NCBI RefSeq assembly: GCF_016924755.1
Contig: NZ_JAFFJX010000019.1
Location: forward strand, 1 to 64,000
Direction of reading: 5' to 3'
Origin: Longitalea arenae
Lineage (GTDB): Bacteria > Bacteroidota > Bacteroidia > Chitinophagales > Chitinophagaceae
DNA: 64,000 nt
Each line of letters opens with the position of its first letter. The stretch's first letter is position 1. The notes beneath the pieces were generated by a model, which did not search any database, was not told the DNA's origin, and saw only the letters and a list, made by a program, of their open reading frames with translations. Position numbers and translations under genes: made by a program. Below are positions 9,044 to 16,970 of the stretch, one piece after another.

Positions 9044-9117
9044 GCCCTTACCGGTTACAGCTAAAAGAAATATAGCAGTACGGGCACGCGTGGCACTATA
9101 TTTATGGTACATTAGAT

Positions 9118-9333
9118 ATGGACAATCAAAATAAACCAGGCGGCGATGAAAACCGGGAAGTAACCCTTACAATTAATGTGGACGTGCCCGGCTATGTTCC
9201 TGAGTGGTTGATCGTTCGCCACCAGATAACGGAATCAACTTTTACGGCGGCTGTAAAAAAGGCAGATTTTGCCCGGCTGGAAGCCGACCAAATGGTGGTC
9301 TCCTTTTCCATCAACGAGGAACTGGACAGATAA
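9118..9333 (+). CDS. Small hypothetical protein (71 aa)
   Basis: A 71-residue acidic protein without a signal peptide or membrane segment. I do not recognise a family. It has an early hydrophilic stretch followed by alternating hydrophobic residues (LTINVDVPGYVP), consistent with a small beta-rich fold. Support for being real comes from its codon use, from its position on the same strand 74 bases after the GNAT gene, and from a strong hairpin 17 bases after its stop. Confidence 0.5.
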   Translation: MDNQNKPGGDENREVTLTINVDVPGYVPEWLIVRHQITESTFTAAVKKADFARLEADQMVVSFSINEELDR

Positions 9334-9350
9334 AGATCATTAAATACTAC

Positions 9351-9387
9351 AATGACCGGCTGCACGGAAAACAGGCAGCCGGTCATT
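9351..9387 (+). terminator. 13-bp perfect hairpin after the 71-aa gene
   Basis: AATGACCGGCTGC (9351-9363) pairs perfectly with its reverse complement at 9375-9387 around an 11-base loop. There is no long T-run after it, so it is either a weak terminator or an RNA-stabilising 3' stem. Confidence 0.6.
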
Positions 9388-9502
9388 TGCATTCTACAAA
9401 AGGCTGAAAGATAAGGGCCAGGAAAAAATTTAAAAAAAACTGCAGGTACTTGTCCAATCCCGTTCGTCCCGGTCATTATTAAAGTATAAACAAACATTAA
9501 TA

Positions 9503-9997
9503 ATGATAAAATCGAACGAAATGAAACAGCCGATCAATGTAATGGAGAAAGGACAACGGGCATTGAAAGCATTGAACAGCCTTGGTGCTTACCTGGGCAA
9601 ATCACCGGTAGAACAATCCTTATTACACCTGCTTTATTTCCGCGTATCACAGATCAATGGTTGCGCATTCTGTCTCGATATGCACTCGAAAGACCTGCTG
9701 GCCGAAGGAGAGAATCCCCAACGGCTTTTTGTACTCGATGCATGGCGGGAAGCGCCTTTTTACAGTGAACGGGAACGCGCCGCCCTGGCCTGGGCAGAAG
9801 CATTGACCCGTTTAAATGGCAGCCATATAGACGAAGCCATTTATGAGCAAACGCTTCAACAATTCTCGGAAGAAGAATTGATCGACCTCACCTTTGCGGT
9901 GATCGCCATCAACAGTTACAACCGGGTAAACATTGCCTTCCCCAACCCGGCCGCTGTAGGCATGTATACACCGGGCATGTTTGCGAATCACCAATGA
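9503..9997 (+). CDS. Carboxymuconolactone decarboxylase / AhpD-like protein
   Basis: A 164-residue AhpD-like protein. The redox motif CAFC at residues 54-57 followed by His61 (NGCAFCLDMHSKD) is diagnostic of the alkylhydroperoxidase AhpD core, so it probably reduces peroxides or acts as a thiol-disulfide enzyme. The ATG at 9503 and a second one six codons later (MKQPIN) are both possible starts. The last codons and the TGA lie inside the 7-bp tandem repeat that follows, so the C-terminus may be recent or variable. Genes of this family are often found close to DGPF/YCII proteins and ECF42 sigma factors, as here. Confidence 0.85.
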   Translation: MIKSNEMKQPINVMEKGQRALKALNSLGAYLGKSPVEQSLLHLLYFRVSQINGCAFCLDMHSKDLLAEGENPQRLFVLDAWREAPFYSERERAALAWAEALTRLNGSHIDEAIYEQTLQQFSEEELIDLTFAVIAINSYNRVNIAFPNPAAVGMYTPGMFANHQ

Positions 9998-10051
9998 CCA
10001 TTCACCATTGACCATTCACCATTCACCATTGACCATTCACCATTCACCATT
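9990..10051 (+). repeat. Heptamer tandem repeat (unit ACCATTC/ACCATTG)
   Basis: About nine copies of a 7-base unit alternate between ACCATTC and ACCATTG. The array begins inside the last codons of the AhpD-like gene and contains its TGA. The same unit in reverse complement occurs at 41031-41068. Confidence 0.9.
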
Positions 10052-10097
10052 TTACACTAACTTGTCGCGCTTACAGCGTGCTATAAAAACAAATGTT

Positions 10098-10436
10098 ATG
10101 AAAGAATTCATGTTCATCTTTCGTCAGCCCAGTTACGATTACAGCAATGTTTCGCCCAAAGAAATGCAGGCGCTTACCAAAAAATGGCAGGACTGGGTAG
10201 GCGGTATTGCCGCACAGGGAAAATTAGGCGCTACCGGCTTACGGCTTGCAACCGAAGGGAAAGTGTTGAAACCAGGCGGTGTAATAACCGATGGTCCCTT
10301 CGTAGAGATCAGGGAACGCCTGGGCAGCTTCATGACCGTTAAGGCAGAGAATATGGAAGAAGCACTCACGCTGGCGCATGGTTGTCCGGCCCTCGATGCC
10401 GATGGCAGTGTTGAAGTGCGCCCAATATATCAATAA
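10098..10436 (+). CDS. YCII-related (DGPF-type) protein
   Basis: A 112-residue YCII-related domain protein with the motif TDGPFVEIRE, the feature that gives DGPF proteins their name. Their biochemical role is unknown, but they are regular genomic partners of ECF42-group sigma factors, and such a sigma factor follows 61 bases downstream. I chose the ATG at 10098 (MKEFMFIFRQ); the frame is open upstream, but that part is encoded by the heptamer repeat and is not protein-like. A CCGTG hairpin lies between this gene and the sigma factor. Confidence 0.85.
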   Translation: MKEFMFIFRQPSYDYSNVSPKEMQALTKKWQDWVGGIAAQGKLGATGLRLATEGKVLKPGGVITDGPFVEIRERLGSFMTVKAENMEEALTLAHGCPALDADGSVEVRPIYQ

Positions 10437-10449
10437 GACATTAGGCCGT

Positions 10450-10481
10450 AACCGTGCCCGGTGTTGAACCGTGGCACGGTT
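10450..10481 (+). repeat. CCGTG hairpin element, copy 1
   Basis: AACCGTGCCCGGT (10450-10462) is followed after four bases by AACCGTGGCACGGTT (10467-10481), which is its near-perfect reverse complement. The second arm is itself almost palindromic. It starts 14 bases after the stop of the DGPF gene. The 15-base arm recurs identically at 62654-62668. Confidence 0.75.
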
Positions 10482-10497
10482 GAATTATTAATCTTCT

Positions 10498-11745
10498 ATG
10501 GAAAAAGAACAGGAATCATTAAAGCATTTGTTCCAGCAGGAGTTTGCCAAAATGGTGGCGGTAATCAGTAAACAGTTTGGTCTGGAACATATCGAGCTGG
10601 CAGAAGATATCGTGAGTGAAACCTTCCTGGTGGCCTCGGAAACCTGGGGCATGAATGGCCTGCCTCCCAATCCCGCTGCCTGGTTATATGCCGTTGCCAA
10701 ACAGAAAACTTTGTATCATTTCAGGCGGCATAAGATCTACGAACAAAAAGTAGTTCCTGAAATAAAAGCGCAGCAACCCATAAATGCAGAACCAGATCCG
10801 GTGAATTTTTCCCAACAGAATATTAAAGACAGTCAGCTGCAAATGCTCTTCGCCATTTGCAATCCCGCCATTGCCAGTGAAGCGCAGATCGGCCTGGCCT
10901 TACGCATCCTTTGCGGTTTTGGCATCGATGAGATCGCCGAAGCATTTTTAACCAATAAAGAAACCATCAATAAACGGCTTTTCAGGGCCAAGGAAAAACT
11001 GCGCCATGAAAAAGTACAGTTAATTCCGATCGACAATACACTCAGCGACCGGGAACTGGACAACCGGCTCGACAATGTACTGCACATCATTTACCTGCTT
11101 TTCAGCGAAGGCTATTATTCCCAAACCGAAAACACTATTCTGCGCAAAGACCTCTGCCTGGAAGCCATGCGCCTGGGCGGTATGCTGATAGAATATGAAC
11201 GCACCAACCGGCCCAGGACAAATGCCCTGCTGGCCCTCATGAGTTTTCATGCTTCACGCTTTAACGCCCGCGAAAGCAACGACGATACGCTGATCTTATA
11301 CGAACAGCAAGACACCGACCTGTGGGATACCGCCCTGATCAACCAGGGCATTCAGTTCCTCAATAGCTCCGCCCAGGGCGATGAAATAAGCTCTTACCAC
11401 CTGGAAGCTGGCATCGCTTACTGGCATTGTATAAAGGAAGACAGTGCCGAAAAATGGCAAAACATCCTGCACCTGTACGATCAGCTGCTGCTGATCAATT
11501 ACTCACCTGTAGTAGCCCTGAACCGCATCTTCGCATTGTATAAAGCCCGGGGCAAAGAACTGGCCCTGCAGGAAGCCCTGCAACTGCCCGCCAATAAGAA
11601 TCATTTTTATTATCTGCTCCTGGGTGAATTGTACCGCGACCTCGACAACAAGCAGGCTATATCGAACTATCAGGAGGCGTATGCCCTGGCCAAAACACAA
11701 AAGGAGAAACAGGGTATCCGGGCGAAGATCGATAGCCTTTTATAA
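10498..11745 (+). CDS. ECF42-type sigma factor with C-terminal DUF6596/TPR-like extension
   Basis: A 415-residue sigma factor. Residues up to about 185 carry ECF regions 2 (LAEDIVSETFLVASETW, PAAWLYAVAKQ) and 4 (GFGIDEIAEAFLTNKETINKRL). The remaining 230 residues form the long helical extension (LDNVLHIIYLLFSEGYY onward, DUF6596) that defines group ECF42, in which it replaces an anti-sigma factor and is needed for activity. The DGPF gene upstream is the expected partner and likely target. The ATG is 16 bases after a CCGTG hairpin. The signal sensed is unknown. Confidence 0.88.
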   Translation: MEKEQESLKHLFQQEFAKMVAVISKQFGLEHIELAEDIVSETFLVASETWGMNGLPPNPAAWLYAVAKQKTLYHFRRHKIYEQKVVPEIKAQQPINAEPDPVNFSQQNIKDSQLQMLFAICNPAIASEAQIGLALRILCGFGIDEIAEAFLTNKETINKRLFRAKEKLRHEKVQLIPIDNTLSDRELDNRLDNVLHIIYLLFSEGYYSQTENTILRKDLCLEAMRLGGMLIEYERTNRPRTNALLALMSFHASRFNARESNDDTLILYEQQDTDLWDTALINQGIQFLNSSAQGDEISSYHLEAGIAYWHCIKEDSAEKWQNILHLYDQLLLINYSPVVALNRIFALYKARGKELALQEALQLPANKNHFYYLLLGELYRDLDNKQAISNYQEAYALAKTQKEKQGIRAKIDSLL

Positions 11746-11940
11746 AAATACCTGCAGTAATGCGATTGCACAACGGTTGCAGGTTATTAATTTCGCGGGG
11801 CTGTTTCCAACTATAAATTGTAAATGGCCGGCCAGTGAATGGTTTCATGTAGCAGTTAAAAAAATTATAGCCGGAGCTGCATGAATCCTGCTGCCAGCAG
11901 CGTTATAGGATTGCTATACCTGCCAAACCCAAATAACCTT

Positions 11941-12855
11941 ATGAAATTACAAACACTGGTTTTGTTGCCTGTTATAGTAGCTGTTCTTTCCGGCGCCATC
12001 TGGTCGCCCGGAAACAGCCCTGGCAATATAAAGCCGGCCTCCCCCATAAAAGATCCAAACCGAAGAACGCCTTTATTTTCTGCAGAAGACGTTGAACGCA
12101 TCAAACAATTCTTTATCGCCAATGCTTCCTTAAAAGAGCAACCCAAAGATTCGAACTGGCGGCCCGGCTTTCGCCATAAATGTATCAATACCGTGCGGGC
12201 GGGGTTAGACTATCTCCTCTTTGGTGAATCGAGCATACCTGATAGTTTATACAGCCGCAGGGCCGTATTAAATGGTAATTTTCATAACAATGATATTACT
12301 GCGCTGGCCAAAAGGCTTCGGGATAGTTACTATATCCGCAGTTATGATACCGTACGCTTTTTGGCCATCCGCAAAGGTGAATGGGTTCCTATTACCAAGG
12401 CCGACCCTGTTTCGCGTGGACTGCAGCCTGTAGCCATGGAAAAAAGTTTATGGAATACCCTGCTTGCACGGGTAGGCAAAGAACGCGGCTTCAGCGTTTT
12501 CCTGGTCTCGGTATGCGATGGCTATCATGCAGCGCTTTTGACGCTCGATCACCGCAATACCGCTGAATTAAGGGCTTATTGGGCCGATCAAACGCACAAA
12601 CATCCCTGGCGCTTTTTTGTAAACAATAAGCTGGAGGAAGTCCCCGGCAAATATGGTTGGGAGGTCATGCAGGCGAATGGACCGGTGAAGATCGTTAAAG
12701 GAATGGCAAGGGGGCTCGACAATTACATGCTGATGGCCAACCAGCAATTCTGGTGCGATTGTGGCCGGGTGAACCAAAAACCAGGTGATTGCTGTGCCGG
12801 CAATTGCTTTCCGTATATTCAGATCTGGAGGTTACAAAAGTTATTGAGTTCTTAA
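11941..12855 (+). CDS. Hypothetical exported protein (304 aa)
   Basis: I do not recognise a family. The chosen ATG at 11941 gives a basic residue followed by a hydrophobic stretch (LQTLVLLPVIVAVLSGA), a probable signal peptide or N-terminal anchor; the frame is open for 20 codons further upstream, but that part is not signal-like. The C-terminal region is cysteine-rich (WCDCGRVN, PGDCCAGNC), suggesting disulfides or metal binding outside the cytoplasm. The last residues LLSS and the TAA are encoded by the octamer repeat that follows, so the C-terminus has probably been redefined by repeat invasion. Confidence 0.65.
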   Translation: MKLQTLVLLPVIVAVLSGAIWSPGNSPGNIKPASPIKDPNRRTPLFSAEDVERIKQFFIANASLKEQPKDSNWRPGFRHKCINTVRAGLDYLLFGESSIPDSLYSRRAVLNGNFHNNDITALAKRLRDSYYIRSYDTVRFLAIRKGEWVPITKADPVSRGLQPVAMEKSLWNTLLARVGKERGFSVFLVSVCDGYHAALLTLDHRNTAELRAYWADQTHKHPWRFFVNNKLEEVPGKYGWEVMQANGPVKIVKGMARGLDNYMLMANQQFWCDCGRVNQKPGDCCAGNCFPYIQIWRLQKLLSS

Positions 12856-12930
12856 GTTATTCAGTTCCTAAATTATTGAGTTCTTAAGTTCCTTAATTAT
12901 TGAGTTCATGAGTTTGTAAGTTATTAACTG
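12847..12930 (+). repeat. Octamer tandem repeat (unit AGTTNNNN)
   Basis: About ten degenerate 8-base units begin with AGTT or AATT. The array includes the stop codon of the preceding gene. The same family occurs at 49850-49881. Confidence 0.8.
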
Positions 12931-12950
12931 AACAACTGAATAATTAAATT

Positions 12951-13295
12951 TCAAGAACCTAATAATTCAGCCAGGATCTGCGCATGGTTCTGCTCTTCAT
13001 CTTTGGCCGCATAGAGCAAGGTCAGTTTTTTATGTTCTTTATACAATGATCTTAAGTCTTGCAGGGCGGGATTTTGCTTCAATTCAGCCAGGTATTTCTT
13101 TTTAAATTCAGCAAAGCTGCCTTCTCCGTTATGAAACCATTTCCGCAGTTCGGTAGACGGCGCCACCTCTTTTAACCAGGTATCTACATGGGCTTCCTCT
13201 TTGCTGATACCCCGTGGCCATAAACGATCCACAAGGACGCGGTAACCATCTTTAGCTCCTACCGGTTCGTATATTCTTTTTATAGTGATGGACAT
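12951..13295 (-). CDS. DUF488-family protein
   Basis: A 114-residue cytoplasmic DUF488 protein, recognised by KRIYEPVGAKDGYRVLVDRLWPRG at the start and by WLKEVAPSTELRKWF in the middle. The biochemical function of this family is not established. The ATG at 13295 gives the normal family length. It lies downstream of the AraC gene on the same strand, with a 38-48 bp octamer repeat between the two. Confidence 0.88.
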   Translation of the reverse strand: MSITIKRIYEPVGAKDGYRVLVDRLWPRGISKEEAHVDTWLKEVAPSTELRKWFHNGEGSFAEFKKKYLAELKQNPALQDLRSLYKEHKKLTLLYAAKDEEQNHAQILAELLGS

Positions 13296-13332
13296 GCTGG
13301 ACAGTTAAAATTTAACCAGTTGACGTGAATTT

Positions 13333-13377
13333 CATTATCACATTATCAAATTATCACATTATCACATTATCACATTG
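13333..13377 (+). repeat. Octamer tandem repeat (unit CACATTAT)
   Basis: Five to six copies of an 8-base unit lie directly against the stop codon (13379-13381) of the minus-strand AraC gene. Confidence 0.85.
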
Positions 13378-13378
13378 C

Positions 13379-14383
13379 TTATTTCTTCCTCACCTTTCCC
13401 GGCGGCATACCAAACTTTTTACGGAAGGCGCTGTTGAAATGTTGTACGGAAGAATAACCCAGCCTGTCAGCCACCTCTTTAATAGGAATATCACCCACGA
13501 TCAGTTCCCTGGCCTGGTTGAGTTTATAATCGGTAAGATACCCAAACACGGTATTATTGAACAAGGCTTTAAATCCCTGCTTCAGTTTGAATTCATTGAT
13601 CCCGGCAATTTTAGCCAGCTCGCTTAAGGAAGGAGGCTGCGCAGCATGCTGCATCAGGTATTCCCGGGCAAAATAGATACTATCGGTATCATGCCCCGGT
13701 TTTATGATACAGGAAGCGGCCGGTGCCGACCGGATGGCATCTTCATACATCTGCGATTGCAGGGTGAGCAGCTCAATACATTTCGATTGCAGGTACAGCA
13801 ACTTTAACCTTCCGGTAAAGTTGGCATTCATAATATCATTTATACATTGGTGCATGGCAAAGGAAATAGGCATGTTCTCCCGGCTGAGATCAATTTCCTC
13901 ACCACTGGCGATCATTTCGGCAAAATGCATCAGCGAGGGGCAGCTTTCTTTTGCCAGTTCAAAGAAAAAACGTTTGGTAAAATGCACCTCGAAGAATTTA
14001 TACTTATTGAGAACGCCGCCGTATTGGCCGATCCCGCTGAACAAAGGGGTATAATGAAGATTGTGTTGATTGGCTTTAAAGTGATGCTCTTTTCCGGATG
14101 CCAGGTTCATCATCTGGCCATTGCCCTGCAGGGTAAAATGCATTTCCACCATATCTATTTCGCCGGTTATTTCATACCGCAACCGCTGGGTCTTGTTCAG
14201 CAGCATATCTCCATACACGATGTATATACCAGAGAAAGCCAGCTGTACCATCTCCGCATTGCCGATAGGAAAGGTATACACCTCACGTCTTTCTGTGACC
14301 AGCGGCTGTTCTACCATTTCATTCGAAAACACATCGCCTACATAATATTCTCGCCCCAATTCGTCAAATACATGTACACCCAT
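13379..14383 (-). CDS. AraC-family transcriptional regulator
   Basis: A 334-residue regulator. The last 95 or so residues form the double helix-turn-helix AraC domain (SLSELAKIAGINEFKLKQGFKALF, then KEVADRLGYSSVQHFNSAFRKKFGMPPGKVRK). The N-terminal 230 residues are the ligand-sensing part, of the kind seen in PchR-like regulators of Bacteroidota, where siderophores are frequent ligands; no ligand can be read from this sequence. It is divergent from the 157-aa gene at 14493, which is a likely target. The stop codon touches an octamer repeat. Confidence 0.88.
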   Translation of the reverse strand: MGVHVFDELGREYYVGDVFSNEMVEQPLVTERREVYTFPIGNAEMVQLAFSGIYIVYGDMLLNKTQRLRYEITGEIDMVEMHFTLQGNGQMMNLASGKEHHFKANQHNLHYTPLFSGIGQYGGVLNKYKFFEVHFTKRFFFELAKESCPSLMHFAEMIASGEEIDLSRENMPISFAMHQCINDIMNANFTGRLKLLYLQSKCIELLTLQSQMYEDAIRSAPAASCIIKPGHDTDSIYFAREYLMQHAAQPPSLSELAKIAGINEFKLKQGFKALFNNTVFGYLTDYKLNQARELIVGDIPIKEVADRLGYSSVQHFNSAFRKKFGMPPGKVRKK

Positions 14384-14444
14384 AAAATCCGTTTGATGTA
14401 AATATTTATCCGTATCGTATAAAAAAGCGCAGGAATCCCCTTTC

Positions 14445-14452
14445 TACTTTTG
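14445..14452 (+). promoter_or_regulatory. Putative -7 promoter box before the 157-aa gene
   Basis: TACTTTTG fits TAnnTTTG exactly and lies 41 bases upstream of the ATG at 14493. No clear -33 box is visible, which would fit dependence on an activator such as the divergent AraC protein. Confidence 0.4.
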
Positions 14453-14492
14453 TAAAGGTAAATTATCTGTTCCGTAAACAAAATAGAATAGC

Positions 14493-14966
14493 ATGTTTGA
14501 TATTTCCAGGCCAATCAATAATGCCGAGCCGGAAGCAGCCATGAACAGCGATGTGCCGGTTACAGAAGAAAATGAGCTACTACATTACATAACGTCAAAA
14601 CAGTTGTATAACAAACAGGCAACACACCATTTCTTTGTAGGCGATGAAAGCAGTGTGGAACTTTTCAATGCATTAAAAACAATTGCCCTGCAGAACGATC
14701 ATGAATACTTCGGTATTTTGGAATTACATCCCGAGTATGAAGCTGTGCTGTCGATGTTAAAACTGCTGGTAGACAGTGTTCCGGAAATGCCGCAGGAACC
14801 TGCATTGAATGCGATCCAATGGATGGAAGATATGCATCCCAATTGCTGGCTGGCCTGGCAAAATGCCACTTTCTATTTATCAGGTGGCACAACATTGATC
14901 TCGCGTTTCCAGCAATACCTGGCAAAGAAAAACATTGCCGGCTGGCAGGTTCGTATTATAAAATAA
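14493..14966 (+). CDS. Hypothetical protein (157 aa), divergent from AraC regulator
   Basis: A cytoplasmic, acidic protein without a membrane segment. I do not recognise it with confidence. The C-terminal stretch (CWLAWQNATFYLSGGTTLISRFQQYLAKKNIAGWQVRII) resembles in outline the nucleotide-binding end of flavin reductases or siderophore-interacting proteins, where a short Gly pair precedes a helix, but it is too short to be such an enzyme. Its divergent position suggests control by the AraC protein. Confidence 0.6.
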   Translation: MFDISRPINNAEPEAAMNSDVPVTEENELLHYITSKQLYNKQATHHFFVGDESSVELFNALKTIALQNDHEYFGILELHPEYEAVLSMLKLLVDSVPEMPQEPALNAIQWMEDMHPNCWLAWQNATFYLSGGTTLISRFQQYLAKKNIAGWQVRIIK

Positions 14967-15201
14967 TTAATAGATCGGCCCTGACCAGTGAATTATGCAA
15001 TGGCTTCAGTAAATAAACCATATTGTATGGTAAATACCGGCGTTTCGCCGCCAACAACTAATAACATTCTAATTTTTATTTAATATAACAGGCAGGCAGG
15101 TTCGTTATTTGTGCAAAAACAGCGTATGTATACGCTTGTTACCAATCTGGATAAGTATTAACTTCATCGCGCACAACAAATAGCATTATCCTAAATCTCC
15201 T

Positions 15202-15501
15202 ATGAGCACCTTGCCTACAACCGATGACCGTTTGAAAAAACGCGTACCACGCATTACTGTCTACCCTAACCTGGTCACCCAGAAAAAATTCTGGCTACAA
15301 CTCTACAACATAGACGAATGCGTTTTCACCGTTCACCTGTATTCCCTCAATGGCGAGCAGGTTTATAAACACTTCCTCAACCATACCGATTTCCACTCCA
15401 CCCATACGGTGCAGCTTCCCTGGTATATTCCCAGAGGCATCTATAAAGTAGCCATCCGTTATGGCGACAATCACTATGTACAACCGATCGTCATTGATTG
15501 A
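15202..15501 (+). CDS. Free-standing T9SS type A sorting-domain-like protein
   Basis: A 99-residue protein whose residues 18-99 have the layout of a type IX secretion C-terminal sorting domain: ITVYPNLV at the start, a VHLYSLNGEQVYKH centre, then a GIYKVAIRYGDNHYVQPIVI end. In ordinary cargo this domain sits at the C-terminus of a large exported protein. Here there is no signal peptide and no cargo, so it should stay in the cytoplasm. It may have been adapted to a new role, or it is the remnant of a lost exported protein. A response regulator gene follows on the same strand. Confidence 0.6.
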   Translation: MSTLPTTDDRLKKRVPRITVYPNLVTQKKFWLQLYNIDECVFTVHLYSLNGEQVYKHFLNHTDFHSTHTVQLPWYIPRGIYKVAIRYGDNHYVQPIVID

Positions 15502-15560
15502 CCGGAAGTCCGGTTAGGGCCGGTAAGCACAAACCCCTATCAGCCGGCGGGTACAAGTAT

Positions 15561-15568
15561 TAGTTTTG
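15561..15568 (+). promoter_or_regulatory. Putative -7 promoter box before the response regulator
   Basis: TAGTTTTG fits TAnnTTTG, 70 bases upstream of the ATG at 15639. The -33 box is not clear. Confidence 0.35.
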
Positions 15569-15638
15569 TTTTTCCACTTGCATAAACGGCAATACGCCCG
15601 TCCCTACCGCGTTTTGTCATATATCAAATATTATAACC

Positions 15639-16082
15639 ATGGCCAATTATCCTGACATGAAGATCTATATAGTGGATGATGATATTTTTTGCCTGTCCCT
15701 GTATGAACAGTTCCTGCGTAACCTGGGGTATACCAACATTACTTCATATAACGCCGGCGACGAATGTCTGGGTGAGATCAAAGAACAGCCTGCGCTTATA
15801 TTTATGGATTATAATATGGAAGGCAAAAACGGCATTGAAGTGCTAAAACAGATCAAGGCATTCGACTCCCATATCATGGTGTACATTATTTCCGGACAGG
15901 AAAACAGCCAGGTGGCCCGGGAAGCCCTGCAATATGGCGCGCTGGACTATGTGGTTAAAACCTCTTTCAGCCCCGATAAAATGGCCAGCATCATGAAACG
16001 GGTTGAACAATACTATAACCCCCGCCAGAAACAAGGCAAAAAGTCGCTTTTCGAAAAAGTGAAGGCAGGTTTGGGAATATAA
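15639..16082 (+). CDS. Single-domain response regulator (CheY-like)
   Basis: A 147-residue protein that is almost entirely one receiver domain. The acidic pocket VDDD is at 12-15, the phosphorylated Asp57 is in IFMDYNM, the switch residue is Ser85 in IISG, and Lys107 is in VVKTSF. A short basic tail follows (RQKQGKKSLFEKVKAGL). There is no output domain, so it probably works by protein contact, or in a phosphorelay with an unlinked histidine kinase. A strong terminator lies 35 bases downstream. Confidence 0.9.
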   Translation: MANYPDMKIYIVDDDIFCLSLYEQFLRNLGYTNITSYNAGDECLGEIKEQPALIFMDYNMEGKNGIEVLKQIKAFDSHIMVYIISGQENSQVAREALQYGALDYVVKTSFSPDKMASIMKRVEQYYNPRQKQGKKSLFEKVKAGLGI

Positions 16083-16116
16083 ACGTTACTCACGAACCAA
16101 TACTATATGCTCATGT

Positions 16117-16144
16117 AAACGCCCCTCTAAGGGGCGTTTTTTTT
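16117..16144 (+). terminator. Rho-independent terminator of the response regulator gene
   Basis: AAACGCCCC and GGGGCGTTT pair around a four-base TCTA... loop and are followed by a run of eight T residues. Confidence 0.9.
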
Positions 16145-16180
16145 GTATATAGTTACGTCCTTCTCAATCACTGCATCCCA

Positions 16181-16211
16181 TAAAAATGCCACCCCGCAAA
16201 AGCGGGGTGGC
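16181..16211 (-). terminator. Rho-independent terminator of the 16.3-17.5 kb minus-strand genes
   Basis: GCCACCCCGC (16188-16197) pairs with GCGGGGTGGC (16202-16211) around a four-base loop. Read on the minus strand it is followed by ATTTTTA, so it ends transcripts arriving from 16284. Confidence 0.8.
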
Positions 16212-16283
16212 CCTCCTGTCCTATAGTTACCTGTCCTATAATATATTTAACATATCAGCTTTCGGTTAATTATACCACTATCA

Positions 16284-16970
16284 TTACCGCTTGTTCAAGC
16301 CAGTGCTGTTTAGCGCCGCTGCATCGCTTTTTACAACGGGATAAGCTTGTTTCTTTTTATGGTGCTTCCAGGTCATGGTTACACCAACAATAAAATTCCT
16401 GTTACTGGTAAACGGCTCGAAAGTATATACGGGAATGGTAAAACGTTTGAAGCTGAATCCCATCATCATGCCCGGCTGCCATACATTCCCTGCAGCACGG
16501 TCATGGGTATGTTGAACCGATACGCCGGCATATAACCATCGTAAACCCTGGTACCCCAGCTCAGACCAACTGTACAGGAAATATTGCTCGTATCCATCGG
16601 TTGGTACAGAGTACTGTGATTGGGAAGAAAAAAAGAACTTGTCGTATTCCATATCGATGTTCAAACCGGTTGACAGGCCTTTGAACCGTCCCAGCGACCC
16701 ACCGAACATGGGTATGAAAGAATAGTTCAGCGCATTGCCCCCGGTAAACGCTTTACCCAGGTAAAGCGAGAAGGTTTCTGCATCTTCATAGTTATACCGC
16801 GCTTCGGCATACCAGTTCCTCGCATGCTGATATTGCATTAGCGGCATATACAGGCCGGGTTGTCCCGGACTAACCACATGATATTGCTCAAGGTTTATTT
16901 CTGATTGACCAAAAGCCGAAACCTTCATCAGCAGCAATCCGAGGAATGATATAAAAGCCATTTTTATCAT
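16284..16970 (-). CDS. Hypothetical exported outer-membrane-like protein (228 aa)
   Basis: Starting at the ATG at 16970 the protein has a signal peptide (MAFISFLGLLLMKVSAFGQ) followed by alternating aromatic and polar residues, with many Tyr and Trp at strand ends (NWYAEARYNYEDAETFSLYLG, GVTMTWKHHKKK). This looks like an outer-membrane beta-barrel of about ten strands. The start codon overlaps the TGA of the upstream gene as ATGA, which indicates translational coupling and decides the start against an earlier in-frame ATG. I cannot assign a function. It may belong to the neighbouring surface block. Confidence 0.7.
   Translation of the reverse strand: MIKMAFISFLGLLLMKVSAFGQSEINLEQYHVVSPGQPGLYMPLMQYQHARNWYAEARYNYEDAETFSLYLGKAFTGGNALNYSFIPMFGGSLGRFKGLSTGLNIDMEYDKFFFSSQSQYSVPTDGYEQYFLYSWSELGYQGLRWLYAGVSVQHTHDRAAGNVWQPGMMMGFSFKRFTIPVYTFEPFTSNRNFIVGVTMTWKHHKKKQAYPVVKSDAAALNSTGLNKR

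Noticed and set aside
9990-10051. Possible CRISPR array
   Set aside because: The units are 7 bases long without unique spacers and no cas gene is near.
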